DNA from: Pandoraea pulmonicola
Lineage (GTDB): Bacteria; Pseudomonadota; Gammaproteobacteria; Burkholderiales; Burkholderiaceae
Length of the DNA: 64,000 nucleotides
Assembly: GCF_000815105.2 (NCBI RefSeq)
Contig: NZ_CP010310.2
Coordinates: 62,001-126,000 of the forward strand
Reading direction: 5' to 3'
A program made the translations under genes and the position numbers. Below are positions 17,514 through 27,500 of this stretch, one piece after another; the first letter of the stretch is position 1; each line of letters begins with the position of its first letter. The notes under the pieces were generated by a model, which had not been told where the DNA came from, did no database searches, and saw nothing but the letters and a program-made list of their open reading frames with translations.

Positions 17514-17981
17514 TCAGTCGTCTTGCAACGCCGGTTCCAGCTCCCGCTCGCGCATGGCGCGGATGGGGCTTGCCAGAATCATGGCGTCGGCGTTGAGCGG
17601 CGGGATATCGCCGAAGAGCGGACGGTAGACGAAGTCGCCCACGTCGATCGTCTCTCCCGTGAGCGCGCACTCGCCCGGATGATGCGCCTTGCGAATGCGC
17701 CAGATCTGCGCGCCGTAGTTGCCGCCCATCGCGTCGTTCCACGACACGGTGATCGTCAGCTCGCTGGAGATTTCCAGCACGCGCACGATGGGCGCGCGCC
17801 GCGTGTAGGGAATGACCGGCTGGCATATCACGGGCTCGGCGTCGAGCATGGCCACGGTGTGTTGCCAGACACCCTGATCGCGCACGGTTGCACGCGAGGT
17901 GCGTGCCGCACGTGCGGTGGAGGCGCCGGGGGTGCGGCTGCTGCCGCTTCGGTTGGGACAATCAGTTCTGTCGCTTCGCAT
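17514..17981 (-). CDS. DUF3331 domain-containing protein
   Basis: A 155-aa cytoplasmic protein. The C-terminal 90 residues carry the DUF3331 pattern seen in Burkholderia proteins: TITVSWNDAMGGNYGAQIWR, then GECALTGETIDVGDFVYRP and NADAMILASPI. The conserved Cys and the CALTG segment suggest a small metal or treble-clef-like fold, which is inference. The start at 17981 follows the NDH-2 stop by 2 bp, implying translational coupling. Function unknown. Confidence 0.75.
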   Translation of the reverse strand: MRSDRTDCPNRSGSSRTPGASTARAARTSRATVRDQGVWQHTVAMLDAEPVICQPVIPYTRRAPIVRVLEISSELTITVSWNDAMGGNYGAQIWRIRKAHHPGECALTGETIDVGDFVYRPLFGDIPPLNADAMILASPIRAMRERELEPALQDD

Positions 17982-17983
17982 GT

Positions 17984-19279
17984 TCAGGCCAGCCGGATGC
18001 GCGGCCCGCGAAGGCCGCCGAGTTTTTCCGCGCCAAGCAGCACGGTCGCGCGGGCGAACCCGTGCAGCGCATGCTGATGGCGCCGGTACAACATGGCGTG
18101 GCTCCACTGCGCGAAGCGTCCGCGCACGATGCCACCTTTGAAAAAGCCGAATCGCCCGAGTGCCCCGGACGCGTTGTATCCCGACAGCGATACCAACGCG
18201 CCAGGCGCCCGATATACGAACGGCGCAATGGCGCGGCCCGTTTCGAGCCACACCCCGAGATGACGGCCCAGATGCGCCGCCTGCTGCGTGGCCACCTGCG
18301 CTGTCGGCGGCAACGGGAATTCACCTTGCGTGGGCGTGAGCGAGGCGCAGTCGCCCAGCGCGAAGATGCGCTCGTCCTGCGCCGTCTGCAGGGTGTTGCG
18401 CACCACGATCTGGTTCGCGTCGTTGGTCGTCAGGCCGCCGATGCCGCGCAGGAAGTCGGGCGCCTTGACGCCCGCTGCCCAGACCAGCAAATCGCCCGGA
18501 ATCAACTGGCCGTCGTCGCGATAGAAGCCATCGCGATCGGCGCACGCGACGCGCGTGTCCGTGAGCACGCGAAAGCCGAGTCCTTCGAGCTGCGCCTGCG
18601 TCGACGCCGAGACGTCTGGCGGGAACGCGCCGAGCACGCGCGGGCCTCGCTCCACCAGCGTGAGCTTGAGCCGCTCGGCCATCTGTGGGGCGCCATAACC
18701 GGCCGTCAGCGCAAACGTGCGGCTCAGCTCGGCGGCAAGTGCCACGCCCGTCGTGCCGCCGCCGGCGATCACGATACGCAGCGCATCGTCGTTGACCGCA
18801 CTGCGCAGCGCTTCGCAGCGCAAGGCCGCGTGAAACGCCTCGGCCTGCGGCTGACTGTCGATGAAATGGCAGACGTCGCGCACACCGGGCAGACAGGCGT
18901 CGTCGGCCTGCGAACCGAGCGCGAGCACGAGCGCGTCGTAAGACACGCGGCGCTCGTCGAGCAGACGCGAGCCGTCGGGCCCCGTCATTTCCCCCAGGAC
19001 GATCTCGCGCCGCACCCGGTCCAGACCGCACATGCGGCCCGCCTGATACGTGAAACCGTGGCTGCAGGCATGCGTGAGATAGGCCACCTCGGTATGGGTG
19101 ACGTCGCGCGTGCCGGCTGCCACGGTATGCAGCATCGGCTTCCAGAGATGTGTGGGATGACTGTCGATCAATGTCACGCGCGCAGCGCCGCCACGGCCCA
19201 GCGTGCGGCCCAGACGGGTCGCCAGCATCAGGCCGGCAATGCCGCCACCGACGATCACGATTCGGTTTGCACGAGACAT
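17984..19279 (-). CDS. NAD(P)/FAD-dependent oxidoreductase, type II NADH dehydrogenase-like
   Basis: A 431-aa flavoprotein. The FAD-binding Rossmann motif VIVGGGIAGLMLATRL is at the N-terminus and the second dinucleotide-binding motif VIAGGGTTGVALAAEL at about 170; FALGDCAS near 310 is the C-terminal FAD contact. This matches NDH-2, which passes electrons from NADH to quinone at the inner membrane without pumping protons. The start at 19279 (MSRANRI) places the FAD motif at the expected distance. It is divergent from a TetR regulator and leads a two-gene operon with a DUF3331 gene. Confidence 0.88.
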   Translation of the reverse strand: MSRANRIVIVGGGIAGLMLATRLGRTLGRGGAARVTLIDSHPTHLWKPMLHTVAAGTRDVTHTEVAYLTHACSHGFTYQAGRMCGLDRVRREIVLGEMTGPDGSRLLDERRVSYDALVLALGSQADDACLPGVRDVCHFIDSQPQAEAFHAALRCEALRSAVNDDALRIVIAGGGTTGVALAAELSRTFALTAGYGAPQMAERLKLTLVERGPRVLGAFPPDVSASTQAQLEGLGFRVLTDTRVACADRDGFYRDDGQLIPGDLLVWAAGVKAPDFLRGIGGLTTNDANQIVVRNTLQTAQDERIFALGDCASLTPTQGEFPLPPTAQVATQQAAHLGRHLGVWLETGRAIAPFVYRAPGALVSLSGYNASGALGRFGFFKGGIVRGRFAQWSHAMLYRRHQHALHGFARATVLLGAEKLGGLRGPRIRLA

Positions 19280-19435
19280 TTGGGGGGAAATGCTCAATTC
19301 AACAAGTGATGAATAAGGGCATAATAACGAGCGTCGCCCCGGCATGTCAAATAGGAAGTGTCTGGGCAGGCAGGAGCGTTCGGGTCGGGTAGACTTGGCG
19401 CATTGCTGTCGCGAATTGACTTACCCCATCGCTCA

Positions 19436-20104
19436 ATGACTCTGAACAAAGCCGTCTCGCAAGCCGATCCAACTTTCGTTACGCGCAAGCGCACGCGAGG
19501 GCGCCCGACGTGCAACTGCACGCACGGCGCCGACGCGTTGCTGCTCAACGCCCGACGCATCTTCGCGCAGCGGGGGTTCTATGCGAGCAGCGTGCGGCAG
19601 ATCGCGGAAGCGTCCGGCGTCGATGCGGCGCTGATCTCGCATCACTTCGGTTCGAAGGAGGCGCTGTGGGTCGCCGTGGTCGATCAGATCGCCACGCTGA
19701 CGCACGAGCTCATCGAGCAGACGAACGAATTGCGGCACGCGGAGATGGAGCCGGCCGAGCGCGTCGAGCAGGCGGTGCGTCTGTTCGTGGAAGCCGTATT
19801 CGCGAATCCCGACGTCGGTATGTTCTTCTCGACCGCGGCCACCGAAGAGGGCGAACGGCTCGACATTCTCACGCAGCGGCTCGTGCGTCCCTATCGCGAC
19901 GCGATGGTGCCGCTCGTGGCCGACTGGCTCGAGTCGCAGAACCGTCCCGCGCAGGATGCCGACGTGATGTACTTCATGCTCACCTCGGCCATCAGCAAGA
20001 CGGTTTCGTATCGCCACATGATGGGGCCGTTCCTGCCGCCCGAAGGCATGGCCGACCTCAAGCGCACGGTGCTCGATTGCGCGATGGCGCTCATCCGGCA
20101 GTGA
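19436..20104 (+). CDS. TetR family transcriptional regulator
   Basis: A 222-aa repressor. The N-terminal helix-turn-helix is visible (IFAQRGFYASSVRQIAEASG then VDAALISHHFGSKEAL), with a ligand-binding C-terminal domain resembling the CecR/DUF1956 type. It is divergent from the NDH-2 operon 156 bp away, which is the likely target. The ATG at 19436 is preferred over an upstream in-frame ATG because the extra residues are unlike family N-termini. Confidence 0.88.
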   Translation: MTLNKAVSQADPTFVTRKRTRGRPTCNCTHGADALLLNARRIFAQRGFYASSVRQIAEASGVDAALISHHFGSKEALWVAVVDQIATLTHELIEQTNELRHAEMEPAERVEQAVRLFVEAVFANPDVGMFFSTAATEEGERLDILTQRLVRPYRDAMVPLVADWLESQNRPAQDADVMYFMLTSAISKTVSYRHMMGPFLPPEGMADLKRTVLDCAMALIRQ

Positions 20105-20163
20105 TCATGTGACAAGGGGCGTGCTGGTATCGGTACGCAGGCGTCGTATAAGATGAGGGCACC

Positions 20164-20187
20164 CGGGCCGACTTCCGGCCCGTTTTT
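20164..20187 (+). terminator. rho-independent terminator after the TetR gene
   Basis: Perfect 7-bp stem CGGGCCG/CGGCCCG with a 5-nt loop, followed by five T and a further T-rich stretch. It lies just before the Rid gene. Confidence 0.85.
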
Positions 20188-20216
20188 CTTTTCCGTTTCT
20201 TTTTTACGGTGCCCCC

Positions 20217-20570
20217 ATGTCGAACGAAATCAAGCGTCTGCACACCAACGCCCGCATGAGCCAGATCGTGATCGCCAATGGCGTCGTGTATCTGGCTGGC
20301 CAGGTGCCCGATACGGCCAACGTGTCGGTGACGCAGCAAACCACCGAGATTCTCACGCGCATCGACTCGCTGCTCAAGGAAGCGGGCGTCGACAAGACGC
20401 GCCTGCTCACCGCCAACATCTGGCTGTCGGATGCGAAGCACTTCGCCGAATTCAACGCCGTGTGGGACGCCTGGGTGCCGGAAGGCCACGCCCCGACGCG
20501 CGCCTGCGTGCAATCGCCGCTCATGCGCGCCGGCCTGGAAGTCGAAATCGCCGTGACGGCCCTGGCGTAA
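20217..20570 (+). CDS. RidA family protein (YoaB-like)
   Basis: A 117-aa protein of the Rid (YjgF/YER057c) family, closest by eye to the E. coli YoaB branch: the block FNAVWDAWVPEGHAPTRACVQ contains the conserved Arg used to bind the carboxylate of imine substrates. Rid proteins hydrolyse reactive enamine/imine intermediates to keto acids and ammonia. It is 97 bp upstream of a D-amino-acid dehydrogenase-like gene, whose product would generate such imines, so the pairing is functionally sensible. Confidence 0.88.
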   Translation: MSNEIKRLHTNARMSQIVIANGVVYLAGQVPDTANVSVTQQTTEILTRIDSLLKEAGVDKTRLLTANIWLSDAKHFAEFNAVWDAWVPEGHAPTRACVQSPLMRAGLEVEIAVTALA

Positions 20571-20667
20571 TCGCATTGCCATGGCACCGGGCTCGACGCC
20601 GCGCGTCGTGCCATAGCGCGAGGGCCCGGTGTTCCCCTCCTTCGATCCACTCTCTGACGCCAGACCC

Positions 20668-21900
20668 ATGAAGCTCGACGCCCTCGTTCTCGGTGCCGGT
20701 ATCGTAGGTGTGTCCGTCGCCGTGCATTTGCAGCGGCGCGGCATGTCGGTCGCGCTGATCGATCGCAAGCCGCCGGGCAATGAAACCTCGTTCGGCAATG
20801 CGGGATTGATCCAGCGTGAAGGCGTGTACCCGTACGCGTTCCCGCGCGACATCGCCACGCTGCTGCGCTATGCGCGCAACGATGCGACCGACGTGCGTTA
20901 CCACGTCTCGGCGATGCCCACCGCCGCGCCCTTCCTCGCGCGTTACTGGTATCACTCCGAACCGTCGCGTCACGCCCGGATCGCGCGCGACTACAGCACG
21001 CTGATCGCACATTGCGTGACCGAGCATCGTGCGCTGATCGAAGCGTCGGGCGCGCAGGCGTTGTTGCGCGAAGACGGCTGGGTGAAGGCATTCCGCACGG
21101 TGAAGGCGATGGACGCCGCGCGTCGCGACGCCGAGCGTTGGCAGCACGAATATGGTGTGCCCTTCGAGGCGCTCGACGCCGAGCGGCTGCGTGCCGATGA
21201 GCCGTCGCTCTCGCATGTGCTGGTCGGCGGTCTGCGCTATACGGCGACGGATTCGGTCAGTGATCCCGGAGCGCTGGTGGCCGCCTATGCGCGCTATTTC
21301 GAATCGCTGGGTGGACGTGTGTTGATGGGCGACGCCACGACGCTGCAACCGCAATGGTCGGTGCAGACGGCGCAGGGGCGCATCGAGGCGCCGCGTGCGG
21401 TGATCGCGCTCGGCCCATGGGCGGACACGATGACCAACGCGTTGGGTTACCGTCTGCCGCTTGCGGTCAAACGCGGCTATCACATGCACTATCGCGCTCG
21501 ACCGGGGGCGACGCTGAACCAGCCGGTGCTCGACGCGGAGTGTGGTTACCTGATCACGCCGATGGCGCGCGGCATCCGGCTCACGACCGGTGTGGAACTC
21601 GGGCTGCGCGATACGCCGCCTACGCCCGTGCAGCTCGCGGCCGTCGAGCCGATCGCTCGCGAGACGTTCCCGCTGGGTGAGCGGGTCGACGACGCCCCGT
21701 GGCTCGGCCGCCGTCCGTGCACGCCGGACATGAAGCCGGTGATCGGTCCCGCCCCGCGCCACCGCGATCTGTGGTTCGCGTTCGGTCACGCACATCACGG
21801 CCTCACGCTGGGGCCGGTGACGGGACGACTCGTGGCCGAGATGATGACGGGCGAAGCGCCGATCGTCGATCCCCGGCCGTTCAGCCCTCAACGTTTCTGA
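20668..21900 (+). CDS. FAD-dependent D-amino-acid dehydrogenase-like oxidoreductase
   Basis: A 410-aa flavoprotein of the DAO/DadA family. FAD-binding motif LVLGAGIVGVSVAVHL at residues 6-21, then the family signature ETSFGNAGLIQREG; the C-terminal GHAHHGLTLGPVTGRLVAE completes the FAD site. It would oxidise D-amino acids or related amines to imines with electron transfer to the respiratory chain. The upstream Rid gene could clear the imine. Substrate preference is not evident. Confidence 0.85.
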   Translation: MKLDALVLGAGIVGVSVAVHLQRRGMSVALIDRKPPGNETSFGNAGLIQREGVYPYAFPRDIATLLRYARNDATDVRYHVSAMPTAAPFLARYWYHSEPSRHARIARDYSTLIAHCVTEHRALIEASGAQALLREDGWVKAFRTVKAMDAARRDAERWQHEYGVPFEALDAERLRADEPSLSHVLVGGLRYTATDSVSDPGALVAAYARYFESLGGRVLMGDATTLQPQWSVQTAQGRIEAPRAVIALGPWADTMTNALGYRLPLAVKRGYHMHYRARPGATLNQPVLDAECGYLITPMARGIRLTTGVELGLRDTPPTPVQLAAVEPIARETFPLGERVDDAPWLGRRPCTPDMKPVIGPAPRHRDLWFAFGHAHHGLTLGPVTGRLVAEMMTGEAPIVDPRPFSPQRF

Positions 21901-21958
21901 GCGACGGCCGGCGCGGCGCCCGGGGTGGCGTTGTGGTGACTCCGGCCCTTCGCTTCGG

Positions 21959-23551
21959 CTACCGCGGCGTCTTCGCTGACGTATCCGCACCCGGCGCATG
22001 TTCTGCACCGATGCTCTCGGTGGCCCCGCCCTCGTCCGTCGCGCCGATCACACTGATGTCGAACAGGGAGTAGCCCGCGAGCGAGCGGGCCTGCGGGTCT
22101 TCCGGATATGTCTTGAGCAGGGGCAGGATCACCGATCCGCCGATCACGTTGCGGCGGCTGTTATCGGCGGGCGACAGGCCCCATACGTTCTGGTAGGTCA
22201 TCGGCACGCTCTCGCCGTCGCGCTGCGCGTTGCCGAGATACAGCATGATGTGCCCGTTGAGGTGGATCAGCGTCATGAGTGGGCGCCCGCGCTCGGCCAG
22301 CGTGCGCAGGCGCGTATCGATATCGGCGTTGCGCAGATCGATGCGTTGTCCGGCGCTCGGCTGATCCGACGATTGACGCGGCAGCCACACGCCGAACGGC
22401 GCGAAGAGACTGCGCGTCTCCGCGGAGCAATCGTTGTAGAAGAGCGTATTGCCCCAGCCGTAGGGACGACCGATCTGTTGCTTCATGACCTGCGCCAGAT
22501 GTCGCGGCGTGAGCGTCCATGGCATCGGCACGAGGCTCGAGGCGTCCAGCTGGACCGTGCGGATCTGCGCCTGACGACGAAGGTCGGCGACCGGAAACAT
22601 GGCCGCCTGACGTCCGTCGCTCGAGCGCATCATCGGCAGCACGGTGCCGATCGGCGCGAACGTACGGTAGCGCGGCGTGCTCGCGCCCGGCGGCGTGTCC
22701 GCCAGCGGCGCGTTGACGCGGACGATGGCGCCGAGTTCGCGCTGTGCGGCGGCTCGCCACGTCGCGACGAAACGCTCGTCGACCGAGGCCACCGTGCGCA
22801 CATCGACCCAGCCGATCAGATCGGGCGAATAGACGAGCAGCCACGCGCCATCGGCGCTGTGCGCGAGCGTGTAGACGGGCGTGCCCGGACGCAGTGCGGA
22901 GTCTTGCAGAGCGTCGAACGGATAGCCTTGCCCGGCTTCACGGAAGTCGTGGAACGCCGGATCGTGAGTCGGCAGCAGCCGGACCAGCGCATTGTCGACG
23001 GTGATGCCGCGACGACGCGGATCGTAGGGCCGGTTGGCGTGATCGGCGCCGAGTTGCGCGAGCGCCATGTTGGCTTCGATGGCACGGATCCATGCGCTGG
23101 TGTGCGGCTGGAAGTTTTCGCCGTAGGTCTTGCGCACGCCCGGCGTGGCGTTGTCGAAGCGTCGCACGCGCTGCGCCTGCGAATCGGCGATCTGCCGGGC
23201 GCCGGCGGCGTCGAGCAGCGACGCCGAGAGCCAGGCGCCGTTCCACGGTGACGGATCGCGAGCCCCGGTGCCGAAGTACCGAGCGCGCAGCGCGTCGAAG
23301 CGACGGGCTTGCTCCGGTGCGGAAAGCAGCGGTTGATCGTAGCCGGGGGCGTCGGGACGAATCCAGTGATCGACGTCCTGGTCGTAATGCTCGATGGGGA
23401 ACCGGGCGACGTTGTAGCGCGTGGCGGGCGCGCTTGCCATTGCGGGCGCCGACGCGGCGGGCTTCTCCGGAGCGCCCGCGCATGCGGCGAGAACGGCCAG
23501 CGGAAGGAGCGAGACGAGGACGGGAATGCGGATCGCGGAACGTACACCCAT
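21959..23551 (-). CDS. SH3/NlpC-P60 (C40) peptidoglycan hydrolase lipoprotein
   Basis: A 530-aa outer-membrane or periplasmic lipoprotein. The signal ends with a lipobox (LAVLAAC, Cys at about 23). A central SH3-like region (about 240-320) precedes the C-terminal NlpC/P60 domain: YNDCSAETRSLFAPFG carries the catalytic Cys and HLNGHIMLYLG the His. Family members cleave the gamma-D-Glu-meso-DAP bond in cell-wall peptides. The start at 23551 (MGVRS) gives a normal signal peptide; an upstream in-frame start would bury it. Stands alone between convergent and same-strand genes. Confidence 0.85.
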   Translation of the reverse strand: MGVRSAIRIPVLVSLLPLAVLAACAGAPEKPAASAPAMASAPATRYNVARFPIEHYDQDVDHWIRPDAPGYDQPLLSAPEQARRFDALRARYFGTGARDPSPWNGAWLSASLLDAAGARQIADSQAQRVRRFDNATPGVRKTYGENFQPHTSAWIRAIEANMALAQLGADHANRPYDPRRRGITVDNALVRLLPTHDPAFHDFREAGQGYPFDALQDSALRPGTPVYTLAHSADGAWLLVYSPDLIGWVDVRTVASVDERFVATWRAAAQRELGAIVRVNAPLADTPPGASTPRYRTFAPIGTVLPMMRSSDGRQAAMFPVADLRRQAQIRTVQLDASSLVPMPWTLTPRHLAQVMKQQIGRPYGWGNTLFYNDCSAETRSLFAPFGVWLPRQSSDQPSAGQRIDLRNADIDTRLRTLAERGRPLMTLIHLNGHIMLYLGNAQRDGESVPMTYQNVWGLSPADNSRRNVIGGSVILPLLKTYPEDPQARSLAGYSLFDISVIGATDEGGATESIGAEHAPGADTSAKTPR

Positions 23552-23606
23552 GTCGTACGAGAAAAAGAGCCGGAATGCCGCCATGCTACTCCGTCGTTGC
23601 CGTGGG

Positions 23607-24008
23607 TCAGCCGTTCAACCAGTTTTCGACGCGAAGGCCGGGATAGAGGGTGAAGTCTCGCTCGTTGTTCGTGATGAGCGTGACGTCCAGAGAGACGGCA
23701 TGCGAAGCGATCAGCTTGTCGAGTTGGTCCTTTCTTCGTTCCCGGCTGGCTTCGCGAACGGGACCGTAGGCTTTGGCCGCGGCGCCGTCGAATGGCAAAA
23801 CCGGAATATCCTCAACCAGAGCCGCAAGATGGTGACGCTCCCGATCAGGGTTTGCGGCGACGGAAACGCCGTAGAACAGTTCTGCAAACGTGATCGCGGA
23901 CATCACCACGTCGCCGACCATGCATTGCGCGAAACGCTTCGCGACCGCCTCCGGCTGATGCTTCATCAGATAGATGCAGATGTTGGTGTCGAGCATGTAG
24001 CGAGGCAT
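23607..24008 (-). CDS. vapC: VapC-type PIN-domain toxin
   Basis: A 133-aa PIN-domain RNase. The acidic metal-binding residues are all visible: Asp in YMLDTNICIYLMK, Glu in AITFAELFYG, Asp in DKLIASHAVSLD and Asp in NNERDF. VapC toxins cleave tRNA or rRNA and stop translation. Its ATG shares one base with the stop of the upstream antitoxin gene (TGATG), so the pair is translationally coupled and the toxin cannot be made without the antitoxin. Confidence 0.92.
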   Translation of the reverse strand: MPRYMLDTNICIYLMKHQPEAVAKRFAQCMVGDVVMSAITFAELFYGVSVAANPDRERHHLAALVEDIPVLPFDGAAAKAYGPVREASRERRKDQLDKLIASHAVSLDVTLITNNERDFTLYPGLRVENWLNG

Positions 24009-24244
24009 CACAGGGCCTCGCGATCCGATTGCTCCTGGTCCCCGCGGCCTTCGGCCATTACATCCGCGCCGAACCGGGCGAACTTGTCCATTACGCCGGT
24101 GAGCGGGCGGCGGCGCGGACGGATGCGCAGTTCGTCGCCGACGCGCTCGATTTCCAGCTCCATGTTCGTATCGGGATAGGCGAGCTCGGCCGGAATCCGC
24201 ACAGCCTGCGAGTTGCCGTTCCGAAACGCACGGGTGATGTGCAT
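24008..24244 (-). CDS. vapB: VapB-type antitoxin (SpoVT/AbrB fold)
   Basis: A 78-aa antitoxin. FRNGNSQAVRIPAEL is the swapped-hairpin AbrB/MazE DNA-binding motif; the C-terminal half (GVMDKFARFGADVMAEGRGD) is the toxin-neutralising tail. The start at 24244 has GGAG 7 bases upstream. It should bind VapC and repress its own promoter in the AT-richer sequence upstream (24245-24380). Confidence 0.9.
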   Translation of the reverse strand: MHITRAFRNGNSQAVRIPAELAYPDTNMELEIERVGDELRIRPRRRPLTGVMDKFARFGADVMAEGRGDQEQSDREAL

Positions 24245-24378
24245 GAGTGACTCCAGCAAGTAGACGTCCTGCCGATACTTTAGGCGCCGAGTCGGGTGAT
24301 GTAAATACATATGTGTGTACGTTGGGTGGGAGGATTGAAAACCGGTACCGCAAATTAGGAATGCCGGGACTAGGGGAA

Positions 24379-24409
24379 TTGAGAATGCTGTACAAATGTA
24401 CAGTACAAT
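24379..24409 (+). promoter_or_regulatory. LexA (SOS) box and probable uvrA promoter
   Basis: CTGT-n8-ACAG at 24388-24403 is a perfect LexA operator dyad. It is flanked by TTGAGA (24379-24384) and TACAAT (24404-24409), a plausible though wide-spaced -35/-10 pair, so LexA would block the polymerase. The in-frame ATG at 24396 lies inside the operator, which argues against it as the uvrA start. Confidence 0.85.
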
Positions 24410-24524
24410 CGTCGCGTGCCGAACGAAGCATGGATGCTGCCAGCGACTGTCGTATCGGCCTGATACAGTAGTTCCCCCGAGGCGCGTACGCGCGCTGTCA
24501 GACGTCAACCAAGCGGCTATTCAA

Positions 24525-27500
24525 TTGGATAATTCGTCCTCGAAACCCGACCCGTCGGCCAGCCACGCCATTCGTATCCGTGGTGCCCGCCAGCACAACC
24601 TCAAGAATCTCGACGTCGATCTCCAGACCGGCGAGATGACCGTCGTGACCGGCCCGTCCGGTTCCGGCAAGTCGAGCCTCGTCTTCGACACGCTGTTCGC
24701 CGAAGGCCAGCGGCGCTACGTCGAGACGTTCAGCGCCTACGCACGTCAGTTCCTCGATCGCATGGACCGACCGCAGGTCGATCATGTGGAAGGCGTGCCT
24801 CCGGCCATCGCCATCGACCAGACCAACCCCGTGCGCAGCTCGCGCTCGACGGTCGGCACGATGACCGAGCTCAACGACCACCTCAAGCTCCTGTTCGCGC
24901 GGGCGGCGGCGCTGTTCGATCGCGAGACCGCGCAACCGGTGCGCCACGACACCCCCGAGACGATCTATGCCGACCTGATGGCGCGCAGCGCCCAGGGGGG
25001 CGACCCGCGCCTCGTGGTCACCTTTCCGGTGGAGCTGCCCGGCACCGTGACCGCCGATGAAGTCGAGCAATGGCTCTCCGCGTCCGGCTACACGCGCGTG
25101 CAGGCCGAACGCGAGATCGCGAGCGCCGAAGGCACCCGCAAGGTGCTCGACGTCGTGGCCGACCGCTTCCGCCTGCAGAACACCGAGAAGGCGCGTGCGA
25201 TGGAAGCCGTCGAGTCCTCGCTCAAGCGCGGCCGGGGACGCGTGAACGTCTATGTCCTCGCCGACGAAGGCGAGCCCGACATCTGGCGCTACTCGCAAGA
25301 CCTGCATTGCCCGGACAGCGATCTGCATTACGCCGATCCGCAACCGGCGCTGTTCTCGTTCAACTCGGCCTACGGCGCCTGCGAGGCCTGTCGCGGCTTC
25401 GGGCGCGTGATTGGCGTCGATCTCGGCCTGGTGATTCCCGACGAGCGCAAGACATTGCGCGGCGGCGCGGTGAAGACCATCCAGACGCCCGCGTGGAAAG
25501 AGATCCAGGACGATCTGCTCGAGTACGCCGGCAAGGCGGGCATTCCGCGCGACACGCCCTGGTCGAAGCTCTCCCCCGAGCATCGCGAATGGGTCATCGA
25601 AGGCGCCCCCGACTGGAAGGGCGAGTGGAACAAGCAGTGGTACGGCATCCGGCGCTTCTTCGGCTATCTTGAGTCGAAGGCGTACAAGATGCATATCCGC
25701 GTGCTGCTCTCGAAGTACCGCAGCTACACCACGTGCGAGACGTGCGGCGGCGCGCGTCTGAAGACCGAGGGCCTGCTGTGGCGCATCGGCACGAAGGAAA
25801 ACGCCGACGCCGTGCTGCCGCCCTCGCAGCGCTTCATGCCGCGCGGCGTGTCGTGGTCGCGCGAGCAGCTCGAAGCGCTGCCCGGTCTGACGATGCACGA
25901 CCTGATGCTCATGCCGATTTCGCGCGTGCGTCAATTCTTCGATTCGCTCACGCTGCCCTCGAGCCTGCTGGACGACGCGCTCAAGCTGTTGCAGGAGGAA
26001 GTCGGCACCCGGCTGAAGTATCTGTGCGACGTCGGTATCGGTTATCTCACGCTCGATCGCCAGAGCCGCACACTTTCGGGCGGCGAGGTCCAGCGCATCA
26101 ATCTGACGACGGCGCTGGGCACGTCGCTCGTCAACACGCTCTTCGTGCTCGACGAGCCCAGCATCGGCCTGCACCCGCGCGACATGGACCGCATCGTCGC
26201 GGCCATGCATCGTCTGCGCGATGCGGGCAACACGCTCGTCGTGGTGGAGCACGATCCCGCCGTGATGCTCGCGGCCGATCGCGTCATCGACATGGGCCCG
26301 GGGCCGGGCGAGCGCGGTGGCCAAATCGTCTTCGACGGCACCCCCGAGGAAGTGCGCCAGGCCGACACGCTCACCGGCAGCTACCTCGGCGGACGCAAGC
26401 ATGTCGCGAACGCGTCGAACTGGCGCGCGCGACCGGTGGACGCCGCCACGCCGCGCCTGACGCTGACCGGCGCGCGCGAGCACAACCTCAAACATGTCGA
26501 CGTCGAGATCCCGCTCGGCCGCCTCGTGTGCGTGACCGGCGTGTCGGGTTCGGGCAAATCGACGCTCGTGCAGGACATTCTCAACCCGGCGCTCGCGCGT
26601 CACTTCGGCGACCCGACCGAAGCGCCCGGCGCGCATGACGAATTGACCGGCGCGGAGCAACTGTCCGGCGTGGTGTTCGTCGACCAGTCGCCCATCGGCA
26701 AGACGGCGCGCTCGAACCCGGCGAGCTACGTCGGCGCGTTCGACGAGATTCGCAAGCTCTTTGCGGCGGAGCCCGTCGCGCTGCAACGCGGCTACACCGC
26801 GAGCACGTTCAGCTTCAACTCCGGCAACGGGCGTTGCCCGACGTGCGGCGGCTCGGGCTTCGAGCACGTGGAGATGCAGTTCCTGAGCGACGTGTACCTG
26901 CGCTGCCCGGACTGCGACGGCAAGCGCTATCGCGCCGAAGTGCTCGACGTGAAGATTCAGCGCGCCGTGCCGGGCGAGACCATGCGCGAGCTGAGCGTGT
27001 CCGACGTGCTCGAACTGACGGTCAACGAGGCGGTGAAGCTGTTCTCGTCGGATCGCGACGTGCTGCGCGTGCTGCAGCCGATCGTGGACGTCGGTCTGGA
27101 ATACGTGAAGCTGGGTCAGCCCGTGCCCACCCTCTCGGGCGGCGAGGCGCAGCGTCTGAAGCTCGCGGGCTTCCTCGCCGAAGCGACGCAGAAGAAGACG
27201 GCCAGCGGGCAGAAGGTGGCGCATCGCGGCCGTCTGTTCATCTTCGACGAACCGACGACCGGCCTGCATTTCGACGACATCGCCAAGCTGATGCGCGCCT
27301 TCGGCAAGCTGCTCGACGGCGGCAATTCGCTGCTGGTCATCGAACATAACCTCGATGTCGTGCGCGCCGCCGACTGGATCATCGACCTCGGTCCCGAGGG
27401 CGGCGAAGGCGGCGGCGAGGTGCTGTGCGCGGGCACGCTTGCGGATGTCGTGGCGTGCGAAGGCTCGCATACCGGACGCGCGCTCGCCGAGTACGAACGC

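Noticed and set aside
24396..24398. ATG at 24396 as uvrA start
   Set aside because: It lies inside the LexA operator and close to or before the probable transcription start, and the extra 43 residues are not UvrA-like.
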